From: Verrucomicrobiota bacterium
GTDB taxonomy: Bacteria > Verrucomicrobiota > Verrucomicrobiia > Limisphaerales > UBA9464
Direction of reading: 5' to 3'
NCBI GenBank assembly: GCA_025363585.1
Contig: JANYDN010000018.1
Span: 1-38,772, forward strand
Length of the DNA stretch: 38,772 nt
The number at the start of each line of letters is the position of its first letter. Within the stretch, counting starts at the first letter, position 1. The position numbers and the translations under genes are program-made. The notes under the pieces were generated by a model. It did not search any database. It saw nothing but the letters and a program-made list of their open reading frames with translations, and had not been told where the DNA came from. Below are positions 7,783 through 18,557 of this stretch, one piece after another.

Positions 7783-9348
7783 GTGACTTCCTCCGTGCCG
7801 ACCGTCGAACGCCTCGTGACCCTTGTCCTCGGACTGCTCGTCGGGCTCGTCGTGGGATGGGTGTTGCGCGCGCTCCGGCGGACGTCGGCCGATCCCGCGC
7901 TGGAGAACGAATTGCGGCGGCAATTGGCGGATCGCGAGGCCCTGCTCGCGACCGAACGGAAGCGCGCGTCGGACGCGGAGTCCGCGTTGGCCGCGGCCCG
8001 CGCGTTGAATGGCCCGATGGAGCAATCGAATCGCGAGCTCCGGACGCGGTTGGCGTCCGCCGAGGCCGACGCCACGGCCCTGCGCGACCGTGCGGGCGCT
8101 GCCGAACTGGGACTCGCCACCGCGCGCGGCGAGGTGGCGCAGGGGGCGGCACTTCTGGCCGAGCAGCGGCGCTTCCACGAGGACAACGAGCGCGAGTCGC
8201 GCGAAACCCATTCGCGTGTCACGGCGGAACTCAAGGAGTCCCACGACCGCGCGCTCGGCGAATTGAAAAACGCCTTCGCCGCGCTCAGCGCCGACGCCCT
8301 GCGCCAGTCCGCGCCGGAATTCCTCAGGCTCGCGCAGGAAACCTTCGGCCGCTTCCAGGAATCCGCCAAGGGCGACCTGGGGCTACGCGAGGAACGCATC
8401 GCGGCCCTCGTGCGTCCCCTCGAGGAAAACCTCCGCGCCTACCAACAGCGCCTCCAGCAGGCCGAGACCTCGCAGTCGTCCGCGCTCGGCGACGTCAAAC
8501 GCCACATCGAGACCCTCGCCCAGCAAAGCCTGACGCTCTCGCAGGAAACCCAGCGTCTCCGCGTCGTCCTCAGCTCGAACCAGGCCCGCGGACGCTGGGG
8601 CGAGGAAACGTTGCGCCGCGTCGTCGAGGCCGCCGGGCTCTCCACCCATTGCGATTTCTCCGAACAAACCAAGGCGGGCGACGGCACCCCGGATCTCGTC
8701 GTGCGCCTTCCCGGCGATCGCGTCATCATCGTCGATTCCAAAGTCCCCGACCTGGACTTCCTGGCGGCGTTGCAAAACGCGGACGAAACCCGCCGCGGCG
8801 ACGCCCTTGCCGCCCACGCGCGGCGCCTGCGCGAGACGATCAAGGCGCTGTCCGACCGCGATTACCCAAGGCTCTTCCCCCAGGCACTTGATTTCGTCGT
8901 GCTCTTCCTGCCCGCGGAATCGTTGTTCAGCGCGGCGCTCGAGGCGGACCGCGACCTCATCGTCTGGGCCGCGGAACGCCGGATCCTGCTCAGCACGCCC
9001 GCGTCCCTGATCGGGTTGCTGCGGTCCGTGGCCGTGAGTTGGCAATTGCACGAGCAATCGGTGAACGCGCGCGAAATCGCGGCGGCCGCCACGGCCCTCT
9101 ACGAACGGATCGTCACCTTCGCCACCCACTTCGAGCGGATGCGCGATGCCCTCGACAAGGCCGCGAAATCCTACGACGCCGCGGTGGGCAGCTACGACCG
9201 GATGGTGCGGCCGGCCGGCGAGCGGTTGCTCCGGCTGGGCGTGGGCGGCGAAAAAGCAGTGCCGGAAATCGCGGCGCTCGACGCCAATCTTCGCCCGGCT
9301 CCGGGCATCGCCGAGGGCACCAACGCGGGCGAAGACTCCAAGTCGTAA
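7783..9348 (+). CDS. rmuC: DNA recombination protein RmuC homologue
   Basis: Protein of 521 residues. One N-terminal membrane segment (about residues 10-31, LVTLVLGLLVGLVVGWVLRAL) is followed by a long Ala/Glu/Arg-rich coiled coil to about residue 240. The RmuC nuclease-like domain (PF02646) comes next, with ARGRWGEETLRRVVEAAGL, then VDSKVPDLDFLAAL, and later VLFLPAESLFSAAL. RmuC limits recombination between inverted repeats in E. coli and is related to PD-(D/E)XK nucleases. The assigned start is a GTG; an in-frame GTG 12 bases on is an alternative. It has its own promoter region shared divergently with the cardiolipin synthase. The C-terminal tail after about residue 480 is variable and low complexity. 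Confidence 0.92.
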   Translation: MTSSVPTVERLVTLVLGLLVGLVVGWVLRALRRTSADPALENELRRQLADREALLATERKRASDAESALAAARALNGPMEQSNRELRTRLASAEADATALRDRAGAAELGLATARGEVAQGAALLAEQRRFHEDNERESRETHSRVTAELKESHDRALGELKNAFAALSADALRQSAPEFLRLAQETFGRFQESAKGDLGLREERIAALVRPLEENLRAYQQRLQQAETSQSSALGDVKRHIETLAQQSLTLSQETQRLRVVLSSNQARGRWGEETLRRVVEAAGLSTHCDFSEQTKAGDGTPDLVVRLPGDRVIIVDSKVPDLDFLAALQNADETRRGDALAAHARRLRETIKALSDRDYPRLFPQALDFVVLFLPAESLFSAALEADRDLIVWAAERRILLSTPASLIGLLRSVAVSWQLHEQSVNAREIAAAATALYERIVTFATHFERMRDALDKAAKSYDAAVGSYDRMVRPAGERLLRLGVGGEKAVPEIAALDANLRPAPGIAEGTNAGEDSKS

Positions 9349-9409
9349 CCAACTTTCAGCGATGCGGCATTGCGCGGGAGCAATTCCGAAACAAATCTCG
9401 GCAACCCGG

Positions 9410-9423
9410 GTCTACGGGTAGAC
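9410..9423. repeat. Small perfect hairpin just before the adaptor start codon
   Basis: GTCTAC (9410-9415) and GTAGAC (9418-9423) are perfect inverted repeats separated by GG, ending three bases before the ATG at 9427. In mRNA this could hide the start, or it could be an operator half-site pair. No other copy was noticed in the window. Confidence 0.35.
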
Positions 9424-9426
9424 GTC

Positions 9427-10761
9427 ATGCCAGCCTCCCACCGCCCCAGCGCCCGTCGGTCGCGCGGATTCCATCGCCAAGTCCTGTTGCTCTCGACCGC
9501 GTTGATCGCCGGCGCGTCCTCGGGATGCCATCGCGACGATGCGGTTCACATCCAGTCGGACACCGTGCGGCGTCGCAACCTGACCGAACTCGTGATGGCC
9601 ACGGGCAAGATCCAGCCCGTGACGCAGGTCAAGATCAGCCCGGAAGTCGCCGGCGAAATCATCGAGTTGCCGGTGAAGGAAGGCCAGAAGGTGCGGAAAG
9701 GCGAGTTGCTGGTCCGTATCCGGCGCGATCTCTACGAGGCGGGCGTTCGTTCCTCCGAGGCCAGTTTCAAGGCCGCCGAGGCCGCGTTGCTCACGACCCG
9801 GGCCAACGAGCGCAAGTGCGAGTCCGAACTGAAGCGCAACGAGGAACTGTTCAGGAAGAAGCTCCTCAGTGACTCCGGATACGACGAGTTCCGGACCGCG
9901 TGCGAGATCGCCAAAGCCAACACGGCATCGGCCACCCAGCAGATCGAGATCGCCCGCGCCTCGCTCAAGAAATCCGAGGAGGATCTGCTCAAGACCACGA
10001 TCAACTCGCCCGTCGACGGCACCGTCTCCAAACTCAATTCCGAGGTCGGCGAGCGCGTCGTCGGCACCGGCATGATGGCGGGCACCGAGATCATGATCGT
10101 CTCCGACCTGACCGAAATGGAGGCGAGGGTCGAGGTCGGCGAGGTGGACGTCGTGTTGATCCAGCCGGGGCAGAAGGCCCGCATCGAGGTCGATTCGTTC
10201 CGCGACCAAAAGTTCGTGGGATCGGTCACGCAGGTCGCGCGTTCCGCGAAAACCCAGGCCGCCGGCACGCAGCAGGAATCCACGAAGTTCGAGGTCCGCA
10301 TCCGCATCCAGGACAAGCAGCCTTTCCTCCCCGGCATGTCGGTCACGTCCGAGATCGAGACCCGCTACCGCACGAACGTCCTCACCGTTCCCATCCAAAG
10401 CGTCACCACGCGGCTGCCCAAGGGCAGCAGCAATGCCCCGGTGGCCGCCGCCGCGTCCGGTCCGCGCTTCGGCCAACCCGCCGGCAAGGAGCTCGAGGTG
10501 GTCTCGGCGAAAAAGGCGGACGGACCCAAACCGCAGGAGGTCGTCTTCGCGGTCGAAAACGACAAGGCCACCGCGCGTCCGGTGAAACGGGGCATCAGCG
10601 ACGACACCTACTACGAGGTTCTCGACGGATTGGCGGAAGGCCAGGAGATCGTCACCGGCAGCTTCCGCGCCATCGCCCGCGAGTTGCAGGACGGGAAGTC
10701 CGTGACGACCCGGACCAATTCCGGCTGGGGCGTCTCCGGCAAGGCCAAGGCGACCGAGTAG
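9427..10761 (+). CDS. Periplasmic adaptor (HlyD/MacA-like) of an ABC exporter
   Basis: Protein of 444 residues. The N-terminus is Arg-rich, then has a hydrophobic segment ending ASSGC at Cys34, a possible weak lipobox, so it may be a lipoprotein anchored in the inner membrane. A biotinyl/lipoyl-like barrel follows ([22 protein letters not shown]), then a long alpha-helical hairpin (about residues 105-190), the second lipoyl half ([20 protein letters not shown]) and the beta-barrel and membrane-proximal domains. This is the standard membrane-fusion-protein layout. Three exporter genes follow directly. The ATG at 9427 is chosen; a TTG 57 bases upstream would add a non-hydrophobic extension. Substrate unknown (macrolides, peptides or lipoproteins in relatives). 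Confidence 0.88.
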   Translation: MPASHRPSARRSRGFHRQVLLLSTALIAGASSGCHRDDAVHIQSDTVRRRNLTELVMATGKIQPVTQVKISPEVAGEIIELPVKEGQKVRKGELLVRIRRDLYEAGVRSSEASFKAAEAALLTTRANERKCESELKRNEELFRKKLLSDSGYDEFRTACEIAKANTASATQQIEIARASLKKSEEDLLKTTINSPVDGTVSKLNSEVGERVVGTGMMAGTEIMIVSDLTEMEARVEVGEVDVVLIQPGQKARIEVDSFRDQKFVGSVTQVARSAKTQAAGTQQESTKFEVRIRIQDKQPFLPGMSVTSEIETRYRTNVLTVPIQSVTTRLPKGSSNAPVAAAASGPRFGQPAGKELEVVSAKKADGPKPQEVVFAVENDKATARPVKRGISDDTYYEVLDGLAEGQEIVTGSFRAIARELQDGKSVTTRTNSGWGVSGKAKATE

Positions 10762-10769
10762 CCCGGACC

Positions 10770-11546
10770 ATGCCGCTCATCCGCATCCAGAATCTCGCGC
10801 GCCGCTACGTCATGGGCGCCGATACCGTCCACGCCCTGCGCGGGGTGTCGCTCGACATCGAGCGCGGCGAGTACGTCGCCATCATGGGCCCGTCCGGCTC
10901 CGGGAAATCGACGCTCATGAATCTCGTCGGTTGCCTCGATTCGCCGAGCGACGGGCATTACGAACTCAACGGCAAGGACGTCTCGCGGATGACGGACAAC
11001 GCGCTCGCCGACATCCGCAACATCGAGATCGGCTTCGTGTTCCAGAGCTTCAACCTGCTGCCGCGCTCGGATGCGCTGCACAACGTCGAGTTGCCGCTCG
11101 TCTATGCCGGCGTGCCCCGTTCGGTCCGACGCGAACGCGCGCGCACCGCGCTGGCGAACGTCGGCCTCGCCGACCGCATGCACCATCGTCCCAACGAACT
11201 TTCCGGCGGCCAACGCCAACGCGTCGCCATCGCCCGCGCGCTCGTCAACACCCCGTCGATCATCCTCGCCGACGAACCCACCGGGAATCTCGATTCCCGC
11301 ACCGGCGAGGACATCCTCAATCTCTTCGAGATCCTTTCCCGAAAAGGCAACACCATCATCGTCGTCACCCACGAGGAGGAAGTCGCGCAACACGCGCGGC
11401 GTATCATCCGGCTGCGGGACGGCCTCGTGGCGCAGGACGCGGTCAATGGCAACCCCCGCACCGTGGCGGCCCGGACGGAATCCGGCCCGCCCGCCGAGCC
11501 CATGCACGCCCCGTCCGGCGGGGTTCCGCCGGTGATCGCGACCTGA
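10770..11546 (+). CDS. ABC transporter ATP-binding protein (MacB/LolD type)
   Basis: Protein of 258 residues, a stand-alone nucleotide-binding subunit. Walker [10 protein letters not shown] spans residues 40-48, the Q-loop is near Q92 ([11 protein letters not shown]), the signature LSGGQ is at 144-148, Walker B IILADE is at 164-169 and the switch histidine lies in VTHEEE. The sequence groups with the LolD/FtsE/MacB class that powers mechanotransmission exporters. The start is the ATG 8 bases after the adaptor stop, and the stop is 6 bases before the first permease, so translation is probably coupled. The C-terminal 30 residues after the H-loop are a Pro/Ala-rich tail. In E. coli MacB this domain is fused to the permease; here it is separate. 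Confidence 0.93.
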   Translation: MPLIRIQNLARRYVMGADTVHALRGVSLDIERGEYVAIMGPSGSGKSTLMNLVGCLDSPSDGHYELNGKDVSRMTDNALADIRNIEIGFVFQSFNLLPRSDALHNVELPLVYAGVPRSVRRERARTALANVGLADRMHHRPNELSGGQRQRVAIARALVNTPSIILADEPTGNLDSRTGEDILNLFEILSRKGNTIIVVTHEEEVAQHARRIIRLRDGLVAQDAVNGNPRTVAARTESGPPAEPMHAPSGGVPPVIAT

Positions 11547-11552
11547 GCGGCC

Positions 11553-12782
11553 ATGACGTTCCCCGCCGAAATCCGGGAGTCCACCGTCATCGCCCTGCAG
11601 GCGTTGAAGGCAAACAAACTGCGCTCCGGCCTCACCACCCTAGGCGTCGTCGTCGGCATCGTCACCGTCACGCTCATGGCCACGGCGATGAACGGGATCA
11701 ACAGCTCGTTCCGCAAAAGCATCTCCTCGATGGGTGCCGACGTGCTGCACGTGGGGCGTTTCCCATGGGCTTCGTTCGAGGACCCGCGGGTCTACCGCAA
11801 CCGCCGCGAGTTCTCGCTCCAGGACGCCCGCGACCTTGAAAACACCATGACCACCGCGAGCGCGGTGGCCCCCAAGGCGGACGACAAGGGGACCGTCACC
11901 TATGGGCTTCGGCGCGCCACCGACGTCTGGATCAACGGCAACACCGAACAAAGCCTCGTGATCCGCGGCCTGTCGCTCACGCAGGGCCGGTGGTTCAGCC
12001 AGACCGACGTCTCGGCGGACCGCCGGGTCTGCGTGCTGGGGGCGTTTTTGGCCGACGGGTTTTTCCCGCACGAATCGCCGGTCGGGAAACGGGTCCGCGT
12101 CAACGACACGACCTACGAGGTGATCGGAGTCCTCGAAAAACTCGGCTCGTTCCTTGGCGCCTGGGACCAGGACAACCAGATCGCCATCCCGATCTCCACT
12201 TTCAAATCGAGCCAAAGCCCCACGCCCAACTACGAGATCACCATCAAGGCCCGCGACCCGTCCGAACTCCAGGAAACCATCGAGGAAACCCGCGCCATCC
12301 TGCGGCGTCTCCGCAAGGTTCCGCCCGGCACGCCCGACGATTTCGCGATCAACCAGCAGGATGTCTTCGTCCAGTTCTTCCTGATCTTCGGCGGCACCAT
12401 CGGGGCCGTCGGTTTGTTCATCACCGGGCTGGCGCTCGTCGTCGGCGGGATCGGGATCATGAACATCATGTTCGTCTCCGTGGCCGAGCGGACGAAGGAG
12501 ATCGGGATACGCAAGGCACTCGGCGCGAAACGACGTGCCGTGCTGTCGCAGTTCCTCGTCGAGGCCGCCACCATCACCCTCGGCGCGGGGCTCCTCGGAA
12601 TCGGCATCGCATGGCCCGTCACCCTCGCCATTGATCGCTACACCAGTTTCGCCGCGCAAATGTCGTGGTGGATCGTCGCGCTGGCCCTGTTCGTCAGCGT
12701 CCTCACCGGCGTGGTCGCCGGTTTCATCCCCGCCCTGCGCGCCGCGCGCATGAATCCCGTCGATGCCCTCCGGGCCGAATGA
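11553..12782 (+). CDS. MacB/FtsX-family ABC permease, first copy
   Basis: Protein of 409 residues. An N-terminal membrane helix (about residues 21-43, with LTTLGVVVGIVTVTL) is followed by a MacB-type periplasmic core domain (about 45-275), then three C-terminal helices of the FtsX fold, including the signature VVGGIGIMNIMFVSVAERTKEIGIRKALGAKR at about 294-325. It ends in the typical AARMNPVDALRAE. It lies between the ATPase (6 bases upstream) and a second, different permease (4 bases downstream). With the separate ATPase this suggests a heterodimeric membrane part, whereas MacB is a homodimer. Inner-membrane exporter subunit; substrate not predictable. Confidence 0.92.
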   Translation: MTFPAEIRESTVIALQALKANKLRSGLTTLGVVVGIVTVTLMATAMNGINSSFRKSISSMGADVLHVGRFPWASFEDPRVYRNRREFSLQDARDLENTMTTASAVAPKADDKGTVTYGLRRATDVWINGNTEQSLVIRGLSLTQGRWFSQTDVSADRRVCVLGAFLADGFFPHESPVGKRVRVNDTTYEVIGVLEKLGSFLGAWDQDNQIAIPISTFKSSQSPTPNYEITIKARDPSELQETIEETRAILRRLRKVPPGTPDDFAINQQDVFVQFFLIFGGTIGAVGLFITGLALVVGGIGIMNIMFVSVAERTKEIGIRKALGAKRRAVLSQFLVEAATITLGAGLLGIGIAWPVTLAIDRYTSFAAQMSWWIVALALFVSVLTGVVAGFIPALRAARMNPVDALRAE

Positions 12783-12786
12783 CGCC

Positions 12787-14031
12787 ATGCGATTCCTCCG
12801 CGAATTGTTCGAGAACGTGCGGCTGGCATTGACCGCCGTCCGCTCCCACGTGCTGCGATCGTCGCTCACGGTGCTCGGGATTTTGGTCGGCGTCTTCTCG
12901 ATCATCCTCGTGATGACGGCGATCCGCGTGCTCCAGGGAAATCTGGAACGCGGGATGAGCCAACTCGGGGCGAACACGTTCCAGCTCCAGCGATTCCCGG
13001 CCGTTCAGGTGCAGGGCGACAGCGCCCTCTGGAAAAAGTACGCGCGTCGCAAGCGGTTCTACATCGACGACACCCGCCGTCTCGCCGAGCGCGCGACCCG
13101 CGCGACGGCCGTCGCGGTCGTCTCGAACCTCGGCGCCGGCGAGGCGACGTCCCGCTACGCCCACACCAACCCGAACACCCCGGGCCTCGCGATGTCCCCC
13201 GAGGCCTTCATCACCCGGAACCTCGCGGTGGCCTCGGGACGGGCGTTCTCGAGCGCGGACGAGGACGCGGCGCGGCGCGTCTGCGTGCTCGGATCCGAAC
13301 TCGCCACGAAGCTGTTCCCGTACGCGTCGCCGCTCGGGGAGACTGTGAAGTTCAAGGGCGGCACCTACAGTGTGATCGGCGTCCTCGAGGCCAAGGGATC
13401 GATCTTCGGCCAGAGCCAGGACAACTTCCTCGCCATTCCCCTGGAAACCGGCCTGAACCGTTATGGCCGCGATCTCTCGCTCCAGATCCAGATCCAGTGC
13501 GACGACGCGGCCTCGGTCGATCCCACCGTCGAGCAAGTGCGCGGCATCCTGCGCGCGCTGCGGAAGGTCAATCCCGGCGACGAGGACGACTTCGAAATCA
13601 TCTCCAACGATTCCGTCGTCTCCCAATTCCGCGACGTGACCGAGAATCTCCGGATCGGCTCGGCGGTCATCAGCAGCATCGCGTTGGTCGCGGCGGGCAT
13701 CGGGATCATGAACATCATGCTCGTGAGCGTCACCGAGCGCACCCGCGAGATCGGCATCCGCCGCGCGATCGGCGCGAAGAAACGCAGCATCCTCGCGCAG
13801 TTCCTGTGCGAGGCCATCGTCCTGTCGGAAATCGGCGGCATCATCGGCGTGGCCCTCGGCATTCTTGCCGGCAACGTCCTCGGGCTTGTCCTCCACGCCC
13901 CGCCGATCATCCCCTACGACTGGGTCCTCATCGGCCTCGGCATCTGCTCGTTCATCGGCATCGCGTTCGGAACGTACCCGGCCTGGAAAGCGGCCAACCT
14001 GGACCCGATCGAATCGCTGCGATACGAGTGA
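12787..14031 (+). CDS. MacB/FtsX-family ABC permease, second copy
   Basis: Protein of 414 residues with the same layout as its upstream neighbour: N-terminal helix (about residues 23-45, LTVLGILVGVFSIILV), MacB core periplasmic domain, and three C-terminal helices with IALVAAGIGIMNIMLVSV and TREIGIRRAIGAKKRSI. The ending NLDPIESLRYE is typical of the family. The start is the ATG four bases after the first permease stop. The two permeases clearly differ in sequence, so this is an old paralogous pair and not a recent duplication. It is the last gene of the exporter operon and is followed by an inverted repeat. Confidence 0.92.
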   Translation: MRFLRELFENVRLALTAVRSHVLRSSLTVLGILVGVFSIILVMTAIRVLQGNLERGMSQLGANTFQLQRFPAVQVQGDSALWKKYARRKRFYIDDTRRLAERATRATAVAVVSNLGAGEATSRYAHTNPNTPGLAMSPEAFITRNLAVASGRAFSSADEDAARRVCVLGSELATKLFPYASPLGETVKFKGGTYSVIGVLEAKGSIFGQSQDNFLAIPLETGLNRYGRDLSLQIQIQCDDAASVDPTVEQVRGILRALRKVNPGDEDDFEIISNDSVVSQFRDVTENLRIGSAVISSIALVAAGIGIMNIMLVSVTERTREIGIRRAIGAKKRSILAQFLCEAIVLSEIGGIIGVALGILAGNVLGLVLHAPPIIPYDWVLIGLGICSFIGIAFGTYPAWKAANLDPIESLRYE

Positions 14032-14080
14032 AGGCCGGCCGGGGGCGCAGCTTGCCACTGCCCGATCACTAGGAAACAGG

Positions 14081-14200
14081 CCGAGGAATTTTTTACAGGA
14101 GGTAACGGAGGCAACGGAGACCGAGTCGTTGCGGCTTTCCAGGCAACCAACCCGAGCACACCTCCCTTTTCTCCGTTACCTCCCGTTAAAAATCTTCGGG
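14081..14200. repeat. Imperfect inverted repeat, MITE/REP-like, about 120 bases
   Basis: The left arm (14081-14120) and the reverse complement of the right arm (14161-14200) align over about 40 bases, with GGAGGTAACGGAG perfect at 14098-14110 against 14171-14183 and a T-run on the outer side of each arm (14089-14094; A-run at 14188-14192). About 40 bases separate the arms. It fills much of the 283-base gap between the exporter operon and the zinc-ribbon gene. Repeats of this flavour (GTTACCT...GTT beside T-runs) are, from memory, scattered in Verrucomicrobia and related genomes. It may act as an RNA hairpin after the operon or be a non-autonomous mobile element. Confidence 0.6.
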
Positions 14201-14314
14201 CCCCTTTTCCGGCGAGCCAGGCAGTGTCCGGATGAGCCCGACCGGCGGCGTGGCGCGTGATTCCTCTATGCGCGGCGTCCCAACGGGCGTAAACGAAAGG
14301 CACTCCCGCCACCT

Positions 14315-14797
14315 ATGGACATCGTCTTCAAGTGCCCGCATTGCCAGACCGAGCTCGAGGTGGATTCCGCCGCCTCCGGGGAATCCATCAATTGCCCGGC
14401 CTGCAACCGAAGCCTCACGATCCCCGCCGTCGCCGCGGGAGGCCCGCCGCCCCCTCCCGGGGGTCCCGCCTCGGCGGCGGCCGCTTCGAAGCCCGAGAAG
14501 AAGTTCAGCGTCCCCGTCACCGACAAGCCCGTCGAACTCCTCATCAAGAAAGCCCTGCCCTCCCTCGACGCGCAGGCGCAGAAAGAGGGACGCCGGCTCA
14601 TCCGGGTCAAAACCATCCGTCACATCGATTGCAAGGAAGTCGGGCACGACAACTTCGACGCCTTCGTCACGGAGTTCATGAACAAGGTCGGCGACGAGAA
14701 CATCGTCAGCCTCACCCCGATCAATTACAGCTACGTCGAGATGGGCACCCAGAAGTTGCTCAATGATTTCGGGGTCATGATCGTCTACCGGGGTTGA
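14315..14797 (+). CDS. Small zinc-ribbon protein with a conserved C-terminal domain
   Basis: Protein of 160 residues. Residues 1-35 form a zinc ribbon with two CxxC knuckles (C7-C10 and C27-C30). A Gly/Pro/Ala linker follows (about 43-58), then a compact alpha/beta domain (about 63-160) ending LLNDFGVMIVYRG. The ribbon resembles those at the start of many planctomycete and verrucomicrobial regulatory or membrane proteins. The C-terminal domain looks conserved but I cannot name it. No signal peptide or membrane segment, so probably cytoplasmic. The gene stands alone between an inverted repeat and the CotH-like gene, 55 bases upstream of the latter. Confidence 0.75.
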   Translation: MDIVFKCPHCQTELEVDSAASGESINCPACNRSLTIPAVAAGGPPPPPGGPASAAAASKPEKKFSVPVTDKPVELLIKKALPSLDAQAQKEGRRLIRVKTIRHIDCKEVGHDNFDAFVTEFMNKVGDENIVSLTPINYSYVEMGTQKLLNDFGVMIVYRG

Positions 14798-14852
14798 GCG
14801 CGGCCGGCGGAAACCTTCCGGAACAATTCCGCACGTTCGTGGTCCGATCCCC

Positions 14853-16952
14853 GTGGCTTTCACCCTGAACCGAATCGTCCCGATCGCCCTCCGCGTCGGG
14901 GTCGCGCTGTTCCTTTGCGGCGCGTTGTGCCGGTCGACCGTCGCCGCCGCCGAGAAACCCCACGCCCGCCACTCGCCCGCCAAGCCGCGTTCCGGCGATG
15001 CCGTCCGCATCGATGTCGACGCCTCCGCCCTGGGCGCGGACACCGCGCCGGTGCTCGAATACGAGGTGGTCGCGCCCGGGCGCTACGTGGCGCGCGACGA
15101 TCCGGCGTTCAAGACGGACTGGAAATCGATGCCGTTGTCCCGCGCCGATGCCACCCGTTGGTCCGCCGAACTTCCCGCCGCGATCCACAAGAACCGGGTG
15201 TTGGTCCGCTATCGCGTCCGTTCCGGCGCGAACCGCGAGGTCGTGGTCCCTCCGAAGGAAGATGCCCAGGGCAACCTCGCCTACTTCGTGTACGACGGCG
15301 TCCCGGCGTGGCGCGGGGCCGTCGATCCGAAAGGCGATTCCCAGGCGAGGACCCCGACGGAGTTCCCGGCCGACGTGTTGTCGCGGATTCCCGTCTATCA
15401 ATTGGTGGCATCGGCCAAATCCGTGGAGACGGCGATGTGGCGCCCGGAGTTTTCCGGAAAATCCAACGATCCGCGGCACGAGTACGGGGCGACCGGGACG
15501 ATCGTCTACGACGGCGTCGTCTACGACCACGTCGGGTACCGCGCGCGCGGCGGCGGATGGCGCCACGCGATGGGCAAGAACATGTGGAAGTTCAACTTCA
15601 ACTCGGGCCATCGCCTCGCGGCGAAGGACGACTACGGAAGGCCGTACGCCGCGAAGTGGGACAAGCTGAACCTCGGGGCCTGCATCCAGCAGGGCGACTA
15701 CGGCATGCGCGGCGAGCAGGGTTTGTTCGAGGCCACCACCTACCGCCTCTTCAACCTCGCCGGCGTCCCGGCGCCGCGCACCCATTGGATCCACCTGCGC
15801 GTGGTCACCGATCCGGAGGAAACCCCGGCCGACCAATACCGCGGTGATTTTTGGGGCCTGTACCTCGCGACCGAAAACGTGGATGGGGGATTCCTTCGCG
15901 AACACGACCTCGACGAGGGAAACCTGTACAAAATCGAAAACTTCCAACCCACCGTGCATCACCGGGACGACGGGTCGAAGGACGACGTCACGGACGGGCG
16001 GATGTTCATGGGACAATTGATGCGCGGAAACCAACGGCGGGTTCCCGGGCTCAAGTCCGGCCCCGGTTGGTGGGACGAGAACCTCGATCTGGCCAGCTAT
16101 TACGGCTACCGCAGCATCCTCGAGGCGGTGCACCACTACGACATCGACTCCGGCAAAAACTACTTCATCTACCACGATCTCAAGACGGGACGCTGGCAAT
16201 ACGTGCCGTGGGACGTCGACCTCACCTGGGGCGAGCACATGTACGGGGGCGGATACGAGCCGATCTTCCGGGCGGGACTCATCGCGGGCGAGCCGTACGC
16301 GACCGCGTACAAGGAACGCCTGACGGAACTCAGGGACCTATTGCTCAATCCCGAGGCGATCGGCCGGGTGATCGACGAGCATGCGGCGGTGATTTGGGAC
16401 GGACGTGGGCGCCCTTCCCTTGCCGATGCCGACCGCGCCAAATGGGATCATCACCCGATCATGTCGTCGTCGCGGGTGATGCACGGCAAATCCGATCCGG
16501 GGCTTTTCTATTTCGGCGACCCGCGAAAACACATCGATTCGATGGTGGCGACGATGAAGCAGTTCGCCCTGCAGCGACAATCGCATCTCGATCGCCTGAC
16601 CGCGGGCTACCGACCGCCGGCGGCGCCGAAGGCACCGACGATCCCGTCGGCAAAAGCCGCCGACAAGAAAGTCACCGCGACGGCTGCACCGGCCGACGGC
16701 AAGGCTCCGGGAAAACTCCGGTGGCGATTGGCGGAAGTGAGCGATCCCAAAGCCGCCGGCTTCGATCCGAAGAAACCGTGGCATCACGAGATCGAGGCGA
16801 TCTGGGAATCCGAGACGAGCGGCAAGGCGTCCGTCGAGGTGCCGGCGGACCGATTCCAGAGCGGCCACTCGTACCGACTGCGGGTACGAAGCCTGGCCGA
16901 GGACGGTCGTTGGAGCCGTTGGTCGGAGCCGGCGGCGTTGGCCGCGCCTTGA
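14853..16952 (+). CDS. Secreted CotH-family protein kinase
   Basis: Protein of 699 residues with a signal peptide (hydrophobic residues about 9-28, ending TVAAA). After a beta-sandwich of about 100 residues comes a CotH kinase domain (about 180-590). Its landmarks are VGYRARGGGWRHAMGKNMWK, then WDKLNLGACIQQ, then GLYLATENVDGGFLREH and QYVPWDVDLTWG, whose aspartates fit the metal-binding site of the family. B. subtilis CotH phosphorylates spore-coat proteins outside the cytoplasm; secreted homologues in other phyla are often annotated only by this domain. A Pro/Ala/Lys linker (about 590-630) leads to a C-terminal fibronectin-III-like domain. The start is GTG. It converges on xylB. Substrate unknown. 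Confidence 0.85.
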   Translation: MAFTLNRIVPIALRVGVALFLCGALCRSTVAAAEKPHARHSPAKPRSGDAVRIDVDASALGADTAPVLEYEVVAPGRYVARDDPAFKTDWKSMPLSRADATRWSAELPAAIHKNRVLVRYRVRSGANREVVVPPKEDAQGNLAYFVYDGVPAWRGAVDPKGDSQARTPTEFPADVLSRIPVYQLVASAKSVETAMWRPEFSGKSNDPRHEYGATGTIVYDGVVYDHVGYRARGGGWRHAMGKNMWKFNFNSGHRLAAKDDYGRPYAAKWDKLNLGACIQQGDYGMRGEQGLFEATTYRLFNLAGVPAPRTHWIHLRVVTDPEETPADQYRGDFWGLYLATENVDGGFLREHDLDEGNLYKIENFQPTVHHRDDGSKDDVTDGRMFMGQLMRGNQRRVPGLKSGPGWWDENLDLASYYGYRSILEAVHHYDIDSGKNYFIYHDLKTGRWQYVPWDVDLTWGEHMYGGGYEPIFRAGLIAGEPYATAYKERLTELRDLLLNPEAIGRVIDEHAAVIWDGRGRPSLADADRAKWDHHPIMSSSRVMHGKSDPGLFYFGDPRKHIDSMVATMKQFALQRQSHLDRLTAGYRPPAAPKAPTIPSAKAADKKVTATAAPADGKAPGKLRWRLAEVSDPKAAGFDPKKPWHHEIEAIWESETSGKASVEVPADRFQSGHSYRLRVRSLAEDGRWSRWSEPAALAAP

Positions 16953-16974
16953 GCGGCGGCAACCCGCCGGGAAG

Positions 16975-16993
16975 TGGCGGCGGGCCGCCGCCA
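16975..16993. terminator. GC hairpin between convergent genes
   Basis: TGGCGGC and GCCGCCA pair around a short GGGCC loop in the 66 bases between the cotH-like stop and the xylB stop. There is no T-tract on either strand, so it may be only a weak or Rho-assisted bidirectional terminator. Confidence 0.4.
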
Positions 16994-17018
16994 CCCACGC
17001 CGGCCACATCGTTCCGGC

Positions 17019-18557
<1,539 letters not shown>

